64,000 nt of DNA from Rhodococcus aetherivorans (GTDB lineage: Bacteria > Actinomycetota > Actinomycetes > Mycobacteriales > Mycobacteriaceae), in the NCBI RefSeq assembly GCF_011058165.1, contig NZ_JAALEG010000009.1:53262-117261 (forward strand). Direction: 5' to 3'. The notes under the pieces were generated by a model. It was not told the origin of the DNA and ran no database searches. It saw only the letters and a program-made list of their open reading frames with translations. How positions within the stretch are numbered: position 1 is the first letter of the stretch; every line of letters begins with the position of its first letter. The translations under genes were made by a program, and so were the position numbers. Shown here piece after piece: positions 42,280 to 51,200 of the stretch.

Positions 42280-43776
42280 ATGACCGTCACCGACCACGTC
42301 CGCCCCGTCATCGCTGCGGCGTCCCCTCTCGATCTCGGCGCCCTGCTGTCGCCGCGGCGGGCGAAGATCGTCTGCACCCTCGGGCCCGCGGTCGCCACGG
42401 ACGACGGGCTGCTCGAGTTGGTGGAGTCGGGGATGGACATCGCCCGGCTGAACTTCAGCCATGGCGACCACAGCGATCACCAGGCCAACTACGACCGGGT
42501 CCGGGCGGCCGCGGAGGCCACCGGCCGATCGGTCGGGATCCTCGCGGACCTGCAGGGGCCGAAGATCCGTCTCGGCCGCTTCGCCGACGGCGCCACCGTG
42601 TGGGCGAGCGGGGAGACGGTACGGATCACCGTCGACGACTGTCCCGGGGACCACGACCGGGTCTCCACCACCTACAGTCGCCTCGCCGACGACGCACGCC
42701 CCGGCGACCACCTGCTCGTCGACGACGGCAAACTCCACCTCGTTGTCACCGCCGTCGAGGGCCCCGACGTGGTCTGCACCGTCCTCGAGGGCGGACCGGT
42801 GTCGAACAACAAGGGCCTGTCGCTGCCTGGGATGAACATCTCCGCTCCCGCGCTGTCCGACAAGGACGTCGACGACCTCGAATTCGCCCTCCGGCTCGGC
42901 GTGGACCTGGTCGCACTCTCCTTCGTGCGCGCCGCCGCCGACATCGACCGCGTCCACGAGGTGATGAACCGAGTCGGCCGCCACGTCCCGGTGATCGCGA
43001 AGATCGAAAAGCCGGAAGCCGTCGACAACCTGGAGACAATCGTGCTCGCGTTCGACGCGATCATGGTCGCCCGCGGCGACCTCGGAGTCGAAGTGCCCCT
43101 CGAACAGGTCCCGCTGGTGCAGAAGAAGGCCGTGCAACTCGCCCGCGAGAACGCGCGGCCGGTGATCGTGGCCACCCAAATGCTCGATTCGATGATCGAG
43201 AACTCCCGCCCCACCCGGGCCGAGGCCTCCGACGTCGCCAACGCCGTCCTCGACGGCGCCGACGCTGTCATGCTCTCCGGCGAAACCTCCGTCGGCAAGT
43301 ACCCGATCGAGACGGTCCGCACCATGGCCCGCATCGTCGCCGCCGTCGAACGCGAAACCACCACCGTTCCTGCCCTCACGCACACACCCCGCACCAAGGG
43401 CGGGGTCCTGTCCTTCGCCGCCCGCGACATCGGGGAGCGATTGCACGCGAAAGCCCTCGTCGCGTTCACCCAATCCGGGGACACCGTCCGCCGCCTCGCC
43501 CGCCTGCACACCCCGCTGCCACTACTGGCCTTCACCCCGCTGCCCGAAGTGCGCAACCAACTCGCCCTGACGTGGGGCACCGAGACCTTCCTCGTCGACC
43601 CCGTCCGCACCACCGACGACATGATCCGCCAAGTCGACACCGCCCTCCTCCGACTCGACCGCTACCGGCACGGCGACCTCGTCGTCATCGTCGCCGGATC
43701 ACCCCCGAACACCATCGGCTCGACCGACCTCATCCACGTCCACCGCATCGGCACCAACGACCACACCTCCCACTGA
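42280..43776 (+). CDS. pyk: Pyruvate kinase, operon-specific copy
   Basis: A 498-residue pyruvate kinase. RAKIVCTLGPAV is the N-terminal barrel strand, LNFSHGDHSDH and ADLQGPKIRLG follow, the B domain spans about 85-185, and the signature IAKIEKPEAVDNL carries the catalytic Lys. VARGDLGVEVPLEQVPLVQK and ATQMLDSMIENSRPTRAEAS are typical. It converts phosphoenolpyruvate and ADP to pyruvate and ATP. Its place after glycerate kinase suggests a dedicated copy for tartrate or glycerate growth, in addition to a housekeeping enzyme elsewhere (not seen here). AAGGATC precedes the ATG. The extra 15-residue N-terminus is unusual. Confidence 0.9.
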   Translation: MTVTDHVRPVIAAASPLDLGALLSPRRAKIVCTLGPAVATDDGLLELVESGMDIARLNFSHGDHSDHQANYDRVRAAAEATGRSVGILADLQGPKIRLGRFADGATVWASGETVRITVDDCPGDHDRVSTTYSRLADDARPGDHLLVDDGKLHLVVTAVEGPDVVCTVLEGGPVSNNKGLSLPGMNISAPALSDKDVDDLEFALRLGVDLVALSFVRAAADIDRVHEVMNRVGRHVPVIAKIEKPEAVDNLETIVLAFDAIMVARGDLGVEVPLEQVPLVQKKAVQLARENARPVIVATQMLDSMIENSRPTRAEASDVANAVLDGADAVMLSGETSVGKYPIETVRTMARIVAAVERETTTVPALTHTPRTKGGVLSFAARDIGERLHAKALVAFTQSGDTVRRLARLHTPLPLLAFTPLPEVRNQLALTWGTETFLVDPVRTTDDMIRQVDTALLRLDRYRHGDLVVIVAGSPPNTIGSTDLIHVHRIGTNDHTSH

Positions 43777-43885
43777 CCATCAGGTCGGGGGGCAAGTGCA
43801 CCAGTCCGGCCACGAGCACCGCGTAGCGCGTTCGACGGCCGGGGCCGCGGCCCGTGCGCGACCCCAGCGCGTCGACCAGGGTTCC

Positions 43886-44689
43886 TCAGCGGCTGACGGC
43901 CTTCTGGTAGCGACGGATCGCGAAGGGCACGAACACGATCAGCATCGCGGCCGTCCACAGCAGCGACGCCAGGATCGGGTTCTGCAGCGGCCACGCGTCC
44001 GACACGGGCATCGCCGGATTGGTGTTGCCGAACAACTCCCGCACAGCCTGCGTCAGGGCCGACACCGGGTTCCATTCCGCGATCGTCTGCAGCACCGGGG
44101 GCAGCGAGGAGATGTCGACGAACGTGTTGGCCACGAACGACAACGGGAAGATCACCATGAAGCTCGCATTGTTGAACACCTCCGGCGTGCGGATCCACAT
44201 CCCCACCACCGCCATCACCCAGGACAGAGCGTAGGCGAACAACAACAGCAGCGCGTATCCGGCAAGGGCCTCCCCGAACGACGAGTGGATCCGCCACCCG
44301 ACGAGCAGGCCCGTCAGCGACATCACCACCAGGCTGAGCACGTTGATGAGCACGTCGGTGGAGGTGCGGCCGACCAGCACCGCGGACGGCGCCATGGGCA
44401 GCGAGCGGAACCGGTCGATGATGCCCTTCTGCAGGTCCTCGACCATGCCCAGACCGGTCCAGGTCGCCCCGAAGATCACCGTCTGGGTGAAGATGCCGGC
44501 GATGAGGAACTCGCGGTAGGACATCCCCGGAACCTGGATCGCGCTGCCGAACACGTACGCGAACAGCAACACGAACATGATCGGCGAGAGCATCGTGAAG
44601 ACGATGAGGTCGGGCACGCGCTTGATCTTGATGACGTTGCGCTTGGCGATGGTGACCCCGTCCGACACCATCATCTGAGCCGTGTTCAT
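43886..44689 (-). CDS. ABC-2 type exporter permease (DrrB-like)
   Basis: A 267-residue permease with six predicted helices. MSYREFLIAGIFTQTVIFGA, DLQKGIIDRFRSLPMAPSAV and a C-terminal ABC-2 signature region (ISSLPPVLQTIAEWNPVSAL) mark the daunorubicin-resistance DrrB type. It partners with the upstream ATPase; its ATG overlaps the ATPase stop (ATGA). Substrates of such pairs include drugs, lipids and antibiotics; none can be deduced here. Confidence 0.87.
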   Translation of the reverse strand: MNTAQMMVSDGVTIAKRNVIKIKRVPDLIVFTMLSPIMFVLLFAYVFGSAIQVPGMSYREFLIAGIFTQTVIFGATWTGLGMVEDLQKGIIDRFRSLPMAPSAVLVGRTSTDVLINVLSLVVMSLTGLLVGWRIHSSFGEALAGYALLLLFAYALSWVMAVVGMWIRTPEVFNNASFMVIFPLSFVANTFVDISSLPPVLQTIAEWNPVSALTQAVRELFGNTNPAMPVSDAWPLQNPILASLLWTAAMLIVFVPFAIRRYQKAVSR

Positions 44690-45669
44690 CCCACCGCCTC
44701 CTCGATCTTCTCGTCCGCCTCGTGCCCGGTGAGGGCGAGGAACACGTCGTCCAGTGTCGGTTTGCGCAACGCCACATCGGTGACGCGGATGCCCGCCGCG
44801 GACAGCCGGCCGAGCGCCGTGGCCAGCACATCGGCGCCGCTGCCTGTCGAGCCGGTGTCGCTGACCGGCACGGTGACGCGACCGGATCCCGCGTCGGCCT
44901 GCATCTCGCCGACCGCGAGGTCGTCGAGCTCGCGGCGCACGGTCGGGATCGTGGCGGCGTCCGCGACCCCCAGCTCGATGCGTTCCCCGCCCACGAGGCT
45001 CTTGAGTTCGTCGGCGGTGCCGCGGGCGATCACGACGCCCCGGTCGATCACCGCGATCCGGTCTGCGAGCCGCTCCGCCTCCTCCATGTACTGGGTGGTG
45101 AGCAGCAGCGTCGTCCCCTGCGCGACGAGCTGGTCGATGACCTCCCACAGCTGGAGCCGGGCCCGCGGGTCCAGCCCGGTGGTGGGTTCGTCCAGGAACA
45201 GCACGGGTGGCTGCGCCACCAGCGCACCGGCGAGGTCGAGCCGGCGCCGCATGCCGCCGGAGTAGCCCTTGACCGGACGGTCCCCGGCCTCGACCAGGTC
45301 GAACTGCTCGAGCAGCTCACGCGCCCGCTCGCGGCTGCGCTTGATACCCAGATGGTAGAGGCGACCGACCATTTCGAGATTCTCGAACCCGGTGAGATAC
45401 TCGTCGACCGCGGCGTACTGGCCCGAGGCGCCGATGTGCGAACGCAGAGCGCGCGCGTCGGCGACGACGTCGAGTCCCGCCACGGTGGCCCGGCCCTCGT
45501 CCGGTACGAGCAGGGTGGTGAGCACCCGCACCGTGGTCGTCTTGCCGGCGCCATTGGGCCCGAGCAGCGCCGTCACCGTCCCTTCCGGGACTCGCAGATC
45601 GATTCCGTCGAGGGCCGTGACCCGTCCGTACCTCTTGATCAACCCCTCGGCGACTATGGCGTCGGCCAT
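44686..45669 (-). CDS. ABC exporter ATPase (DrrA-like)
   Basis: A 327-residue ATPase. Walker A is GPNGAGKTTT (about 37-46), the signature is YSGGMRRRLDLAGALV, Walker B is VLFLDEPTTGLDP. The C-terminal 90 residues form the DrrA-type accessory domain ending in LRKPTLDDVFLALTGHEADE. It energises the downstream permease for export of a hydrophobic compound. GGGGAGGA precedes the ATG. It lies beside a TetR/SDR pair on the same strand, 77 bases downstream of the SDR. Confidence 0.9.
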   Translation of the reverse strand: MADAIVAEGLIKRYGRVTALDGIDLRVPEGTVTALLGPNGAGKTTTVRVLTTLLVPDEGRATVAGLDVVADARALRSHIGASGQYAAVDEYLTGFENLEMVGRLYHLGIKRSRERARELLEQFDLVEAGDRPVKGYSGGMRRRLDLAGALVAQPPVLFLDEPTTGLDPRARLQLWEVIDQLVAQGTTLLLTTQYMEEAERLADRIAVIDRGVVIARGTADELKSLVGGERIELGVADAATIPTVRRELDDLAVGEMQADAGSGRVTVPVSDTGSTGSGADVLATALGRLSAAGIRVTDVALRKPTLDDVFLALTGHEADEKIEEAVG

Positions 45670-45746
45670 GAGTCCTCCCCGTCGTCGGATGTGCGCCCCA
45701 GTGTGCTACAGACCTCCGACAGGTTTCGAGCGGTTTTCCCGGCTCG

Positions 45747-46565
45747 TCAGATACCGGCCAGCAGTCGTTCCTGATAGCGCCGCATTCCGGTGAGCCAGCG
45801 GTCGTAGTCGGCGCCCTTCATCCGGTACATGTCGAGGACCTCGGGGTGCGGCAGGATCAGGAACTGCTCGGCCTCGACCCCCGCGAGCACCACCTCCGCG
45901 ACGTCGGCCGGTTCGAGGACCGCCCCCGCGGAGGTGACGGCCCGCGCGGCCGCCACGCCCAGCCCCTCGCCGGAGGTCTCCCCCTCGTGCAGCAGCTGGG
46001 TGTTCACCCCCATGGGGCACACGCAACTGACGCGGATTCCCTTGTCGCCGTAGGTGACCGACAGCCATTCGGCGAATCCGACGGCGGCGTGCTTGGTGGC
46101 CGAGTAGGTGGCCGAACCGATCTGGGTGAGCAGCCCGGCGGCGGAGGCGGTGCTCACGAAGTAGCCCTCGCCGCGCTCGAGCCATCGCGGCACCATCAGC
46201 TGCGCGGCCCGCACGTGCGCGCGCAGGTTCACGTCGAGCGCGAGGTCCCAGGCCGACTCGTCGGCGCCGAGCCCCGCTGCCCCGGCGACTCCGGCGTTGG
46301 CGAAGTACAGCGCGACGGGACCGAGGTCGGCCTCGGCGCGGTCGACGATCTCCCGGATCCGGTCGGGATCGGCGACGTCGGCGCCGACGCCCACGGCCAG
46401 ACCGGCGCCGTCGGGATCGAGTTCGCGGGCCACGCGCTGCGCGGCGTCGCCGTCGAGATCGGCGACGAGCACCCGCGCTCCCGCGGCGACGAGCCGGGCA
46501 GCGAGTGCGGCGCCGATCCCGTTACCGGCTCCGGTGACAACGGCGACCTTGCCTTCGACGTGCAC
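45747..46565 (-). CDS. Short-chain dehydrogenase/reductase
   Basis: A 272-residue classical SDR. The cofactor loop is VVTGAGNGIGAALA (8-21), Asp after strand 2 (ADLDGD) indicates NAD+ preference, NAG is present as FANAG, and the catalytic set is Ser (VSTASAAG), Tyr and Lys (YSATKHA). The substrate is an unknown alcohol or ketone. GTG start at 46565 with GAGAGGAA upstream; a longer in-frame ATG at 46613 would begin inside the putative operator. It follows a TetR gene with a 57-base gap and could be controlled by it. Confidence 0.85.
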   Translation of the reverse strand: MHVEGKVAVVTGAGNGIGAALAARLVAAGARVLVADLDGDAAQRVARELDPDGAGLAVGVGADVADPDRIREIVDRAEADLGPVALYFANAGVAGAAGLGADESAWDLALDVNLRAHVRAAQLMVPRWLERGEGYFVSTASAAGLLTQIGSATYSATKHAAVGFAEWLSVTYGDKGIRVSCVCPMGVNTQLLHEGETSGEGLGVAAARAVTSAGAVLEPADVAEVVLAGVEAEQFLILPHPEVLDMYRMKGADYDRWLTGMRRYQERLLAGI

Positions 46566-46598
46566 TGGCGTTCCTCTCGTCGGGGATGATGCCTCTCT

Positions 46599-46615
46599 GT
46601 TTAGTTGAATCAAAC
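46599..46615. promoter_or_regulatory. Imperfect palindrome upstream of the SDR gene
   Basis: GTTTAGTTGAATCAAAC has perfect 4-base outer arms and a partly symmetric core, and a wider TTGAA...TTCAA pair overlaps it (46605-46625). It lies between the tetR stop and the SDR start, in an AT-rich patch that is unusual here. It could be the TetR operator. Confidence 0.4.
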
Positions 46616-46622
46616 CTCGAGT

Positions 46623-47342
46623 TCAAGTGGTTGCCGTGGCGGCGCGCTCCGGGATCCGCAGCGCATTGGCCCACAGCCGCGTCAGGGTGGTCACCAGGAC
46701 GTCGAAATCCACCGGCTCGGCGTCGCCGAGGGCGAGCGTCGAGTAGGCCAGGCGGCTGACCATGCCCGACAGCGCGCGCGAGGCGAGCATCGGATCGAGT
46801 TCCGGATCGGCGATGCCGCGCTTCTGCAGCTCCGCGATGCTGCGCGCGTTGCGCCGGATGAAGGTCTCGCCGCGCCGGCGCCGCAGCTCGCGGAAGCGCG
46901 GATCGATGCTCGCGACCTGCTCGAGCAGCACCATGAGGCGGGCGTTGCGGCGGTACGCCTCGAGGTACGCCCGGTTGCTGGCCTCGAGCACCGCGTACGG
47001 GTCGTCGGTGCCCGCGGCCCGGCCCATCCCCGGGTGCAGCATGTCCTCCTGGGCCTCCTGGAGGACGGCCGCGAACACCTCCTCCTTGTTGTTGAAGTAG
47101 GTGTAGAAGGACCCCGTCGAGCACTTCGCCTCACGCGTGATGTCGGTGAGCTTGCTGTCGAGGAACCCGGACCGCTCGAAGACGACCCGGGCCGCCGCGA
47201 TCAGCTCGGCGCGGCGGCGCGCCCCGCGCTGGGTGACCGGCGGGTCGTGCAGCAGGTCCGCCGGCGCCATGGACGGCGCCGGTCCGTCCCAGTCGGCGTC
47301 GCGGCCCGCGTCGCCGCGGCCTGAGTGTGAGGCGGAATTCAT
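46623..47342 (-). CDS. TetR-family regulator
   Basis: A 239-residue TetR protein. The helix-turn-helix spans about residues 42-90 (RRRAELIAAARVVFERSGFL, TDITREAKCSTGSFYTYFNN). A 35-residue N-terminal extension precedes it. A -10-like TATAAG ends 6 bases before the ATG on the minus strand, suggesting a leaderless or very short-leader mRNA. The downstream SDR is the likely target. Whether it belongs to the steroid regulon, whose ltp2 operon ends 81 bases upstream, is unknown. Confidence 0.85.
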   Translation of the reverse strand: MNSASHSGRGDAGRDADWDGPAPSMAPADLLHDPPVTQRGARRRAELIAAARVVFERSGFLDSKLTDITREAKCSTGSFYTYFNNKEEVFAAVLQEAQEDMLHPGMGRAAGTDDPYAVLEASNRAYLEAYRRNARLMVLLEQVASIDPRFRELRRRRGETFIRRNARSIAELQKRGIADPELDPMLASRALSGMVSRLAYSTLALGDAEPVDFDVLVTTLTRLWANALRIPERAATATT

Positions 47343-47423
47343 GTCCTACTTATACCGTCCCGGTCGGCTCCCGGCCGTGATGTCCGGCCGGATCCTCCCG
47401 GGTCCGGGCGGACACCGGCGCCC

Positions 47424-48596
47424 TCAGCTCCTCGCCAGCACCAGTCCCGACGTCGGCACGCCGGTGCCCGCGGTGACCAGTACGTTCTCCACGTCGGGAA
47501 CCTGATTGACGGATGTGCCGCGCAGCTGGCGCACCCCCTCGGCGATGCCGTTCATCCCGTGGATGTATGCCTCGCCGAGCTGGCCGCCGTGGGTGTTGAG
47601 GGGCAGCCGGCCGCCGAGCTCGATCGCCCCGTCGGCGACGAAGTCCTTCGCCTCGCCGGGCCCACAGAACCCGAGTTCCTCGAGCTGCATGAGCACGTAC
47701 GGCGTGAAGTGGTCGTAAAGCACCGCCGTCTGCACGTCCTGCGGGCCGAGGCCGGACTGCTCCCACAGTTGGCGGCCGACGATGCCCATCTCGGGCAGCC
47801 CCGTCAGGCCGTCACGGTAGTAGCTGGCCATGATGTACTGGTCCGGTCCGCTGCCCTGGGCGGCCCCCGCCACCACGGCCGGCGGCTGGGGCAGGTCCCG
47901 CGCCCGTTCGGTCGTGGTGACGACGAGCGCGACGCCGCCGTCGGACTCCTGGCAGCAGTCGAGCAGGTGCAGCGGTTCCGCGATCCACCGCGAATTCTGG
48001 TGGTCGTCGAGGGTGATCGGCCTGCCGTGGAAGAAGGCATGCGGATTCGTCGCGGCGTGCCTGCGGGCCGCGACGGCGACCTTCCCGAAGTCCGCGCTGG
48101 TGGCCCCGGTGACGTGCATGTAGCGCCGGGCGGCCATCGCCACGAACGAAGCGGGGGTGCCCAGGCCGTGCGGATAGGAGAAGGCGTAGTCGGTGCCGGA
48201 GGAGTTGACCTGCGCGGACAGCGCGGTGTTGACCTGACCGTACCGCGCCCCGGAGCGCTCGTTGAAGGCCCGGTACACCACCACCACGTCCGCGACGCCG
48301 GTGGCGACGGCCATCGCCGCCTGCTGCACGGTGGCACATGCCGCGCCGCCGCCGTAGTGGACGCGGGAGAAGAACTTCAGGCTCGGGATCCCCACCGCAC
48401 GTGCGACGGCGATCTCGGTGTTGGTGTCCATCGTGAAGGAGGTCAGGCCGTCGACGTCCGCCGGGCGCAGGCCGGCGTCGGCCAGCGCCGCCCGCACCGC
48501 CTCCGCGGCCAGGCGCAGTTCGCTGCGGCCGGAGTCCTTGGAGAAGTCGGTGGCACCGATGCCGGCGATGGCGGCGCGGCGGGACAGGTCGCTCAT
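47424..48596 (-). CDS. ltp2: Steroid side-chain retro-aldolase Ltp2 (thiolase fold)
   Basis: A 390-residue thiolase-like protein of the SCP-x/Ltp2 type. The N-terminus RRAAIAGIGATDFSKDSGRS and the C-terminal NTHGGQLGEAYIHGMNGIAE are typical. VHYGGGAACATVQQAAMAVA replaces the reactive-Cys region of true thiolases. Ltp2 cleaves the 17-hydroxy-3-oxo-pregnene-20-carboxyl-CoA made by ChsE1/E2 and ChsH1/H2, releasing the C17 ketone and propionyl-CoA. It needs the DUF35 domain of ChsH2 as partner. Its ATG overlaps the chsH1 stop (ATGA). It is the last gene of the operon. Confidence 0.9.
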   Translation of the reverse strand: MSDLSRRAAIAGIGATDFSKDSGRSELRLAAEAVRAALADAGLRPADVDGLTSFTMDTNTEIAVARAVGIPSLKFFSRVHYGGGAACATVQQAAMAVATGVADVVVVYRAFNERSGARYGQVNTALSAQVNSSGTDYAFSYPHGLGTPASFVAMAARRYMHVTGATSADFGKVAVAARRHAATNPHAFFHGRPITLDDHQNSRWIAEPLHLLDCCQESDGGVALVVTTTERARDLPQPPAVVAGAAQGSGPDQYIMASYYRDGLTGLPEMGIVGRQLWEQSGLGPQDVQTAVLYDHFTPYVLMQLEELGFCGPGEAKDFVADGAIELGGRLPLNTHGGQLGEAYIHGMNGIAEGVRQLRGTSVNQVPDVENVLVTAGTGVPTSGLVLARS

Positions 48597-49000
48597 GCGG
48601 AGCCTCCGATCTCGAGGACGGCCTTCGCGGTGATGTGGTCGCCCAGACCGTTCTTGCCGACGATGTCGACGGTGATGCGCCCGTCGGCCTCGACGGCGGC
48701 GACGGTCCCGGTCAGGGTCAGCGAGTCGTACGCGTACCAGGGCACCCCCAGCCGCAGCGAGACCGACTTCAGCACCGCGCGCGGACCGGCCCAGTCGGTG
48801 ACATAGCGCTGCACCAGCCCGGTGTCGGTGAGGATGTTGACGAAGATGTCCTTCGACCCGCGCTGCTGCGCCTTGTCGCGGTCGTGGTGCACGTCCTGGA
48901 AGTCCCTGGTGGCCAAGGCCGTCGAGACGACGAACGTCGGATCGGCCCGGATCGTCAACGGCGGCAAGGATTGTCCGACGGTGACCGTTCCCGCGTTCAT
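48593..49000 (-). CDS. chsH1: Steroid enoyl-CoA hydratase subunit ChsH1 (MaoC)
   Basis: A 135-residue single hotdog domain. The hydratase residues lie in ATRDFQDVHHDRDKAQQRGS. Together with ChsH2 it forms the heteromeric hydratase that adds water to 3-oxo-4,17-pregnadiene-20-carboxyl-CoA. ATG at 49000 has GAGGAG upstream and overlaps the chsH2 stop by 4 bases; the next gene, ltp2, is also overlapped. The order matches Rv3541c in M. tuberculosis. Confidence 0.9.
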   Translation of the reverse strand: MNAGTVTVGQSLPPLTIRADPTFVVSTALATRDFQDVHHDRDKAQQRGSKDIFVNILTDTGLVQRYVTDWAGPRAVLKSVSLRLGVPWYAYDSLTLTGTVAAVEADGRITVDIVGKNGLGDHITAKAVLEIGGSA

Positions 49001-50034
49001 GCGCGCTCCTCGCTCGGCTGCCAGGCGTACAGGGTCCAGGGGTCGCCGCCGGTCTCGTCGTCGCCCGGGAAATCGAGAAAGATCGCCTCGACCGGCGTCC
49101 CGATGCGCACGTCGCCGGGGTCCACCCCGCGCAGTTCGCCGAGCATACGAACGCCTTCCTCGAGTTCGACGAGGGCGACGACGTACGGCACCGTCCGCCC
49201 CGGCACCTTCGGCGCGTGGTGCACCACGTAGCTGAAGACGGTGCCGCGGCCCGACGCGACGACGTAGTCGGTCGTCTCGTCCTTGGCCAGCCACAGCGCC
49301 GGCACCGGCGGGTGCTGCAGCGTGCCGTCGGGCCGCCGCTGGATACGCAGTTCGTGCGCGGCGACACCGTCCCAGAAGAACCGCGTGTCCTGCGACGCGG
49401 ACGGCCGCAGCATGCGGGTGGGGTCGAGGTCCGCCGGAACCGCCGGGGCCGAATGTGACACCGGTTCGGTTGAATCGACAGAATGTGACATTCGGCCGGT
49501 CTCGCGGAGGGGCGGCGCGAACTTGAGGATGCGGAAGAGCATTTCGGCGACCACCTCGTCGCCGGCCTTCCACACGCTGCGGGTGGTGAAGAACCAGCCC
49601 TCGCCGAGGCCGGTCTTCTTCGGTCCGGCGAGGTCCTCGAGGGTGGACTCGATGGTCACCTCCTCGCCGTGGCGCAGATAGCGGTGGTAGACCTGATCGC
49701 AGTTCGTGGCGACGACCGACGTGTAGCCCGCCTCGTCGAGGATCTCCGTCATCCGGCGGAGCGGATCGTCCTCCTCGCGCTTGGCGCCGAGGCCGCGCAT
49801 GGTCCACACCTGCGCCATCGCGGGTGGCGCGACGAGGCCGCCGTGCCCGGCCGCGATCGCGGCGGATTCGTCTGTGTAGATCGGGTTCTCGTCGCCGATC
49901 GCCTCGAGCCAGTTGCGGATCAGCGGCAGGTTCACCCGGTCGCGGCCCGCACGCGGCTTGGACGGCCCGTCGGCGCGGACGCGTTCGGCGGCCGCGCGGA
50001 TCTCGGCGTGGGGGCCCGGCACGGCGGCGCTCAT
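48997..50034 (-). CDS. chsH2: ChsH2: MaoC hotdog plus DUF35 OB-fold
   Basis: A 345-residue protein, somewhat longer than the M. tuberculosis homologue (about 311). The N-terminal hotdog covers about 20-165 (NWLEAIGDENPIYTDESAA), giving the hydratase partner of ChsH1. The C-terminal DUF35/OB-fold region covers about 205-340 and serves Ltp2. The usual zinc-ribbon cysteines of DUF35 are absent: the segment reads LRIQRRPDGTLQHPPVPALW. The linker (RMSHSVDSTEPVSHSAPAVP) is Ser/Pro rich and looks like an insertion. ATG at 50034 has AAGGGGGA upstream; the next gene upstream ends at 50049. Confidence 0.88.
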   Translation of the reverse strand: MSAAVPGPHAEIRAAAERVRADGPSKPRAGRDRVNLPLIRNWLEAIGDENPIYTDESAAIAAGHGGLVAPPAMAQVWTMRGLGAKREEDDPLRRMTEILDEAGYTSVVATNCDQVYHRYLRHGEEVTIESTLEDLAGPKKTGLGEGWFFTTRSVWKAGDEVVAEMLFRILKFAPPLRETGRMSHSVDSTEPVSHSAPAVPADLDPTRMLRPSASQDTRFFWDGVAAHELRIQRRPDGTLQHPPVPALWLAKDETTDYVVASGRGTVFSYVVHHAPKVPGRTVPYVVALVELEEGVRMLGELRGVDPGDVRIGTPVEAIFLDFPGDDETGGDPWTLYAWQPSEERA

Positions 50035-50048
50035 CGACACGTCCCCCT

Positions 50049-51200
50049 TCACCGCGGGACCCGGGGCATGGCCAGGCCCGCCGTCGCGATCAGTTCCCGC
50101 ATCACCTCGTTGACACCGCCGCCGAAGGTGATCACCAGGTTCCGCTTGACCTGCATGTCGAGCCAGCGCAGCAGGTCCGCGGTCTCCGGGTCGCCGGGAT
50201 CCCCGAACCGGCCGACCATCTCCTCCGCGAGCCGGCCGACACGCTGGATGCGTTCGGTGGCGAACACCTTGGTGGCCGACGCGTCCGCGATGTCGACCGC
50301 CTCGGATTCGCTGGCGGCGACCTGCCAGTTGAGCAGTTCGTTGAGCCGGAACGTCGCGTGGATCTCGCCGAGCCCGCGCCGCACGTCGGGTTCGCCGAGC
50401 AGGTCCCGGGAACGGGCCCAGGCGAACACCCGGTCGTAGAGCCCGCCCACGCGGCCGGCGGGGCCGAGCATGACGCGTTCGTGATTGAGCTGGGTGGTGA
50501 TCAGCCTCCAGCCCTCGTTCTCCTCGCCGACGAGCATCTCGACCGGGACGCGCACGTCGCTGTAGTACGTGGCGTTGACGTGGTGCGCGCCGTCGCAGGT
50601 GATGATGGGGGTCCAGCCGAAGCCGGGGTCCTTGGTGTCGACGATGAGGATCGAGATGCCGCGGTGCCTCGAGTCGGCGCTGCCGGTGCGCACCGCAAGC
50701 CAGACGTAGTCGGCGTCGTGGCCGCCGGTGGTGAAGATCTTCTGCCCGTTCACCACGTAGTGGTCGCCGTCGCGCACGGCCGTGGTGCGCAGTGCGGCGA
50801 GGTCGGTCCCGGCGTCGGGCTCGGAGTAGCCGATCGCGAAGTGGACCTCGCCGGCGAGGATGGCGGGCAGGAACTTCCGCTTCTGTTCCTCGGTTCCGTA
50901 GACCTGCAGGGTCGGCCCGACCGTCTGCAGGGTGACACTGGGCAGCGGCACGTCGGCGCGCACGGCCTCGTTGACGAAGATCTGCTGCTCGACCTCACCG
51001 AAGCCGCGGCCGCCGAATTCGACGGGCCAGCCGACGCCGAGCCAGCCGTCCTTGCCCATCCGGCGCACGACCTCCCGGTAGGTGGGGCCGTGGCGCTCGG
51101 TGCGCATGATCGCGGCCTCCTCGGGGGAGATCAGGTCCGCGAAGTACCGTCGCAGTTCCGCCTGCAGCGCGCGCTGCTCGTCGGTCAGATCGATGAACAC
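50049..51200 (-). CDS. fadE29: Acyl-CoA dehydrogenase ChsE2 (FadE29)
   Basis: A 383-residue acyl-CoA dehydrogenase. Flavin and substrate motifs include FAIGYSEPDAGTDLAALRTT, GQKIFTTGGHDADYVWLAVR and LNHERVMLGPAGRVGGLYDR. FadE29 (ChsE2) forms an alpha2-beta2 heterotetramer with FadE28 (ChsE1) that desaturates the three-carbon side chain of 3-oxo-4-pregnene-20-carboxyl-CoA. The GTG start at 51200 lies within the last codons of fadE28 (16-base overlap), so the two subunits are translationally coupled. The ribosome binding site is GGGGGCC-like. Confidence 0.92.
   Translation of the reverse strand: MFIDLTDEQRALQAELRRYFADLISPEEAAIMRTERHGPTYREVVRRMGKDGWLGVGWPVEFGGRGFGEVEQQIFVNEAVRADVPLPSVTLQTVGPTLQVYGTEEQKRKFLPAILAGEVHFAIGYSEPDAGTDLAALRTTAVRDGDHYVVNGQKIFTTGGHDADYVWLAVRTGSADSRHRGISILIVDTKDPGFGWTPIITCDGAHHVNATYYSDVRVPVEMLVGEENEGWRLITTQLNHERVMLGPAGRVGGLYDRVFAWARSRDLLGEPDVRRGLGEIHATFRLNELLNWQVAASESEAVDIADASATKVFATERIQRVGRLAEEMVGRFGDPGDPETADLLRWLDMQVKRNLVITFGGGVNEVMRELIATAGLAMPRVPR

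Noticed and set aside
43842..43853. GGGCCGCGGCCC palindrome between the pyruvate kinase and ABC permease genes
   Set aside because: It has no loop and no T-run, and such GC palindromes are common by chance in this base composition.
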